NCBI GenBank assembly: GCA_910589055.1
Contig: CAJURN010000028.1
Coordinates: forward strand, 1 to 30,512
Length of the DNA stretch: 30,512 nucleotides
Reading direction: 5' to 3'
From: an uncultured Muribaculaceae bacterium
Lineage (GTDB): Bacteria; Bacteroidota; Bacteroidia; Bacteroidales; Muribaculaceae
Shown here piece by piece: positions 30,431 through 30,512 of this stretch; the first letter of the stretch is position 1, and every line of letters starts with the position of its first letter. The position numbers were made by a program, and so were the translations under genes. Below the pieces are notes generated by a model. That model was not told the origin of the DNA. It was given only the letters and a program-made list of their open reading frames with translations, and ran no database searches.

Positions 30431-30512
30431 GGAAAGATGCCGGAGTGGTCGATCGGGGCGGTCTCGAAAACCGTTGTACCCTTACGGGTACCCAGGGTTC
30501 GAATCCCTGTCT
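30431..30512 (+). tRNA. tRNA-Ser(CGA), 3' end cut by window
   Basis: The 5' acceptor strand GGAAAGA, a D-arm, the anticodon stem-loop with loop CTCGAAA (anticodon CGA, reading UCG), a long variable arm (GTACCC/GGGTAC) and a T-arm (CAGGG TTCGAAT CCCTG) are all visible. The long variable arm fits a class II tRNA. The window ends three bases into the 3' acceptor strand. Confidence 0.95.

Noticed and set aside
1..30512. Search for defence systems, prophage, toxin-antitoxin or biosynthetic clusters
   Set aside because: All sizeable frames on the coding strands are accounted for by core-type genes; no integrase, transposase, nuclease-helicase or synthase module was seen.

Overview
The window looks like chromosomal core sequence from a Bacteroidota bacterium, order Bacteroidales. 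My family-level guess is something near Muribaculaceae; that is inference. The evidence is a repeated Bacteroidota-type promoter (-7 box TAnnTTTG, often with TTTG about 20 bp upstream), starts without strong Shine-Dalgarno sequences, a Bacteroidota-type RNA polymerase omega subunit, an OmpA porin-like protein with an A/C-rich leader, and the neighbour set alaS / M23 peptidase / MerR.

Layout. 1-118 is a perfect 7-bp tandem array cut by the window edge. 126-1463 (minus) holds a CBM9-like protein and a LysE exporter. 1695-2900 (plus) is an OmpA-family protein converging on alaS (3030-5657, minus). From a divergent promoter overlapping that of alaS come an M23 endopeptidase and a MerR regulator (5756-7068, plus), converging on a PLP aminotransferase (7302-8501, minus). 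8647-16644 is a long plus-strand run: a degenerate LytM-domain protein, a lipoprotein nitroreductase, a PASTA protein, RluD, an acyltransferase, a membrane metallophosphoesterase, Tex, then a short FolK-like protein (to 17032). 17007-21729 (minus) reads META-domain lipoprotein, AroE, YeiH, ComEC. 21916-24698 (minus) holds yicC, bamD, rpoZ and rpsO. 24885-29443 (plus) is tsaB, tsaC, an undecaprenyl-phosphate sugar transferase and a ClC protein. 29539-30096 (minus) is a small Cys- and Lys-rich secreted protein, followed by an AT-rich gap and a tRNA-Ser(CGA) that runs off the right edge.

Functional themes are translation and tRNA modification (alaS, rluD, tsaB, tsaC, rpsO, tRNA-Ser), cell envelope (OmpA, M23/LytM pair, PASTA, BamD, acyltransferase, sugar transferase), RNA turnover and transcription (YicC, Tex, RpoZ), and anion or small-molecule transport (LysE, YeiH, ClC).

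I see no CRISPR array, insertion sequence, prophage or recognisable defence system. The most notable signals are small: a palindromic element found only just 3' of genes in the sense orientation (four copies, two loci), face-to-face overlapping promoters at alaS, a LytM-like pseudoenzyme, a ClC with valine at the internal proton-glutamate position, and the Cys-rich secreted protein.
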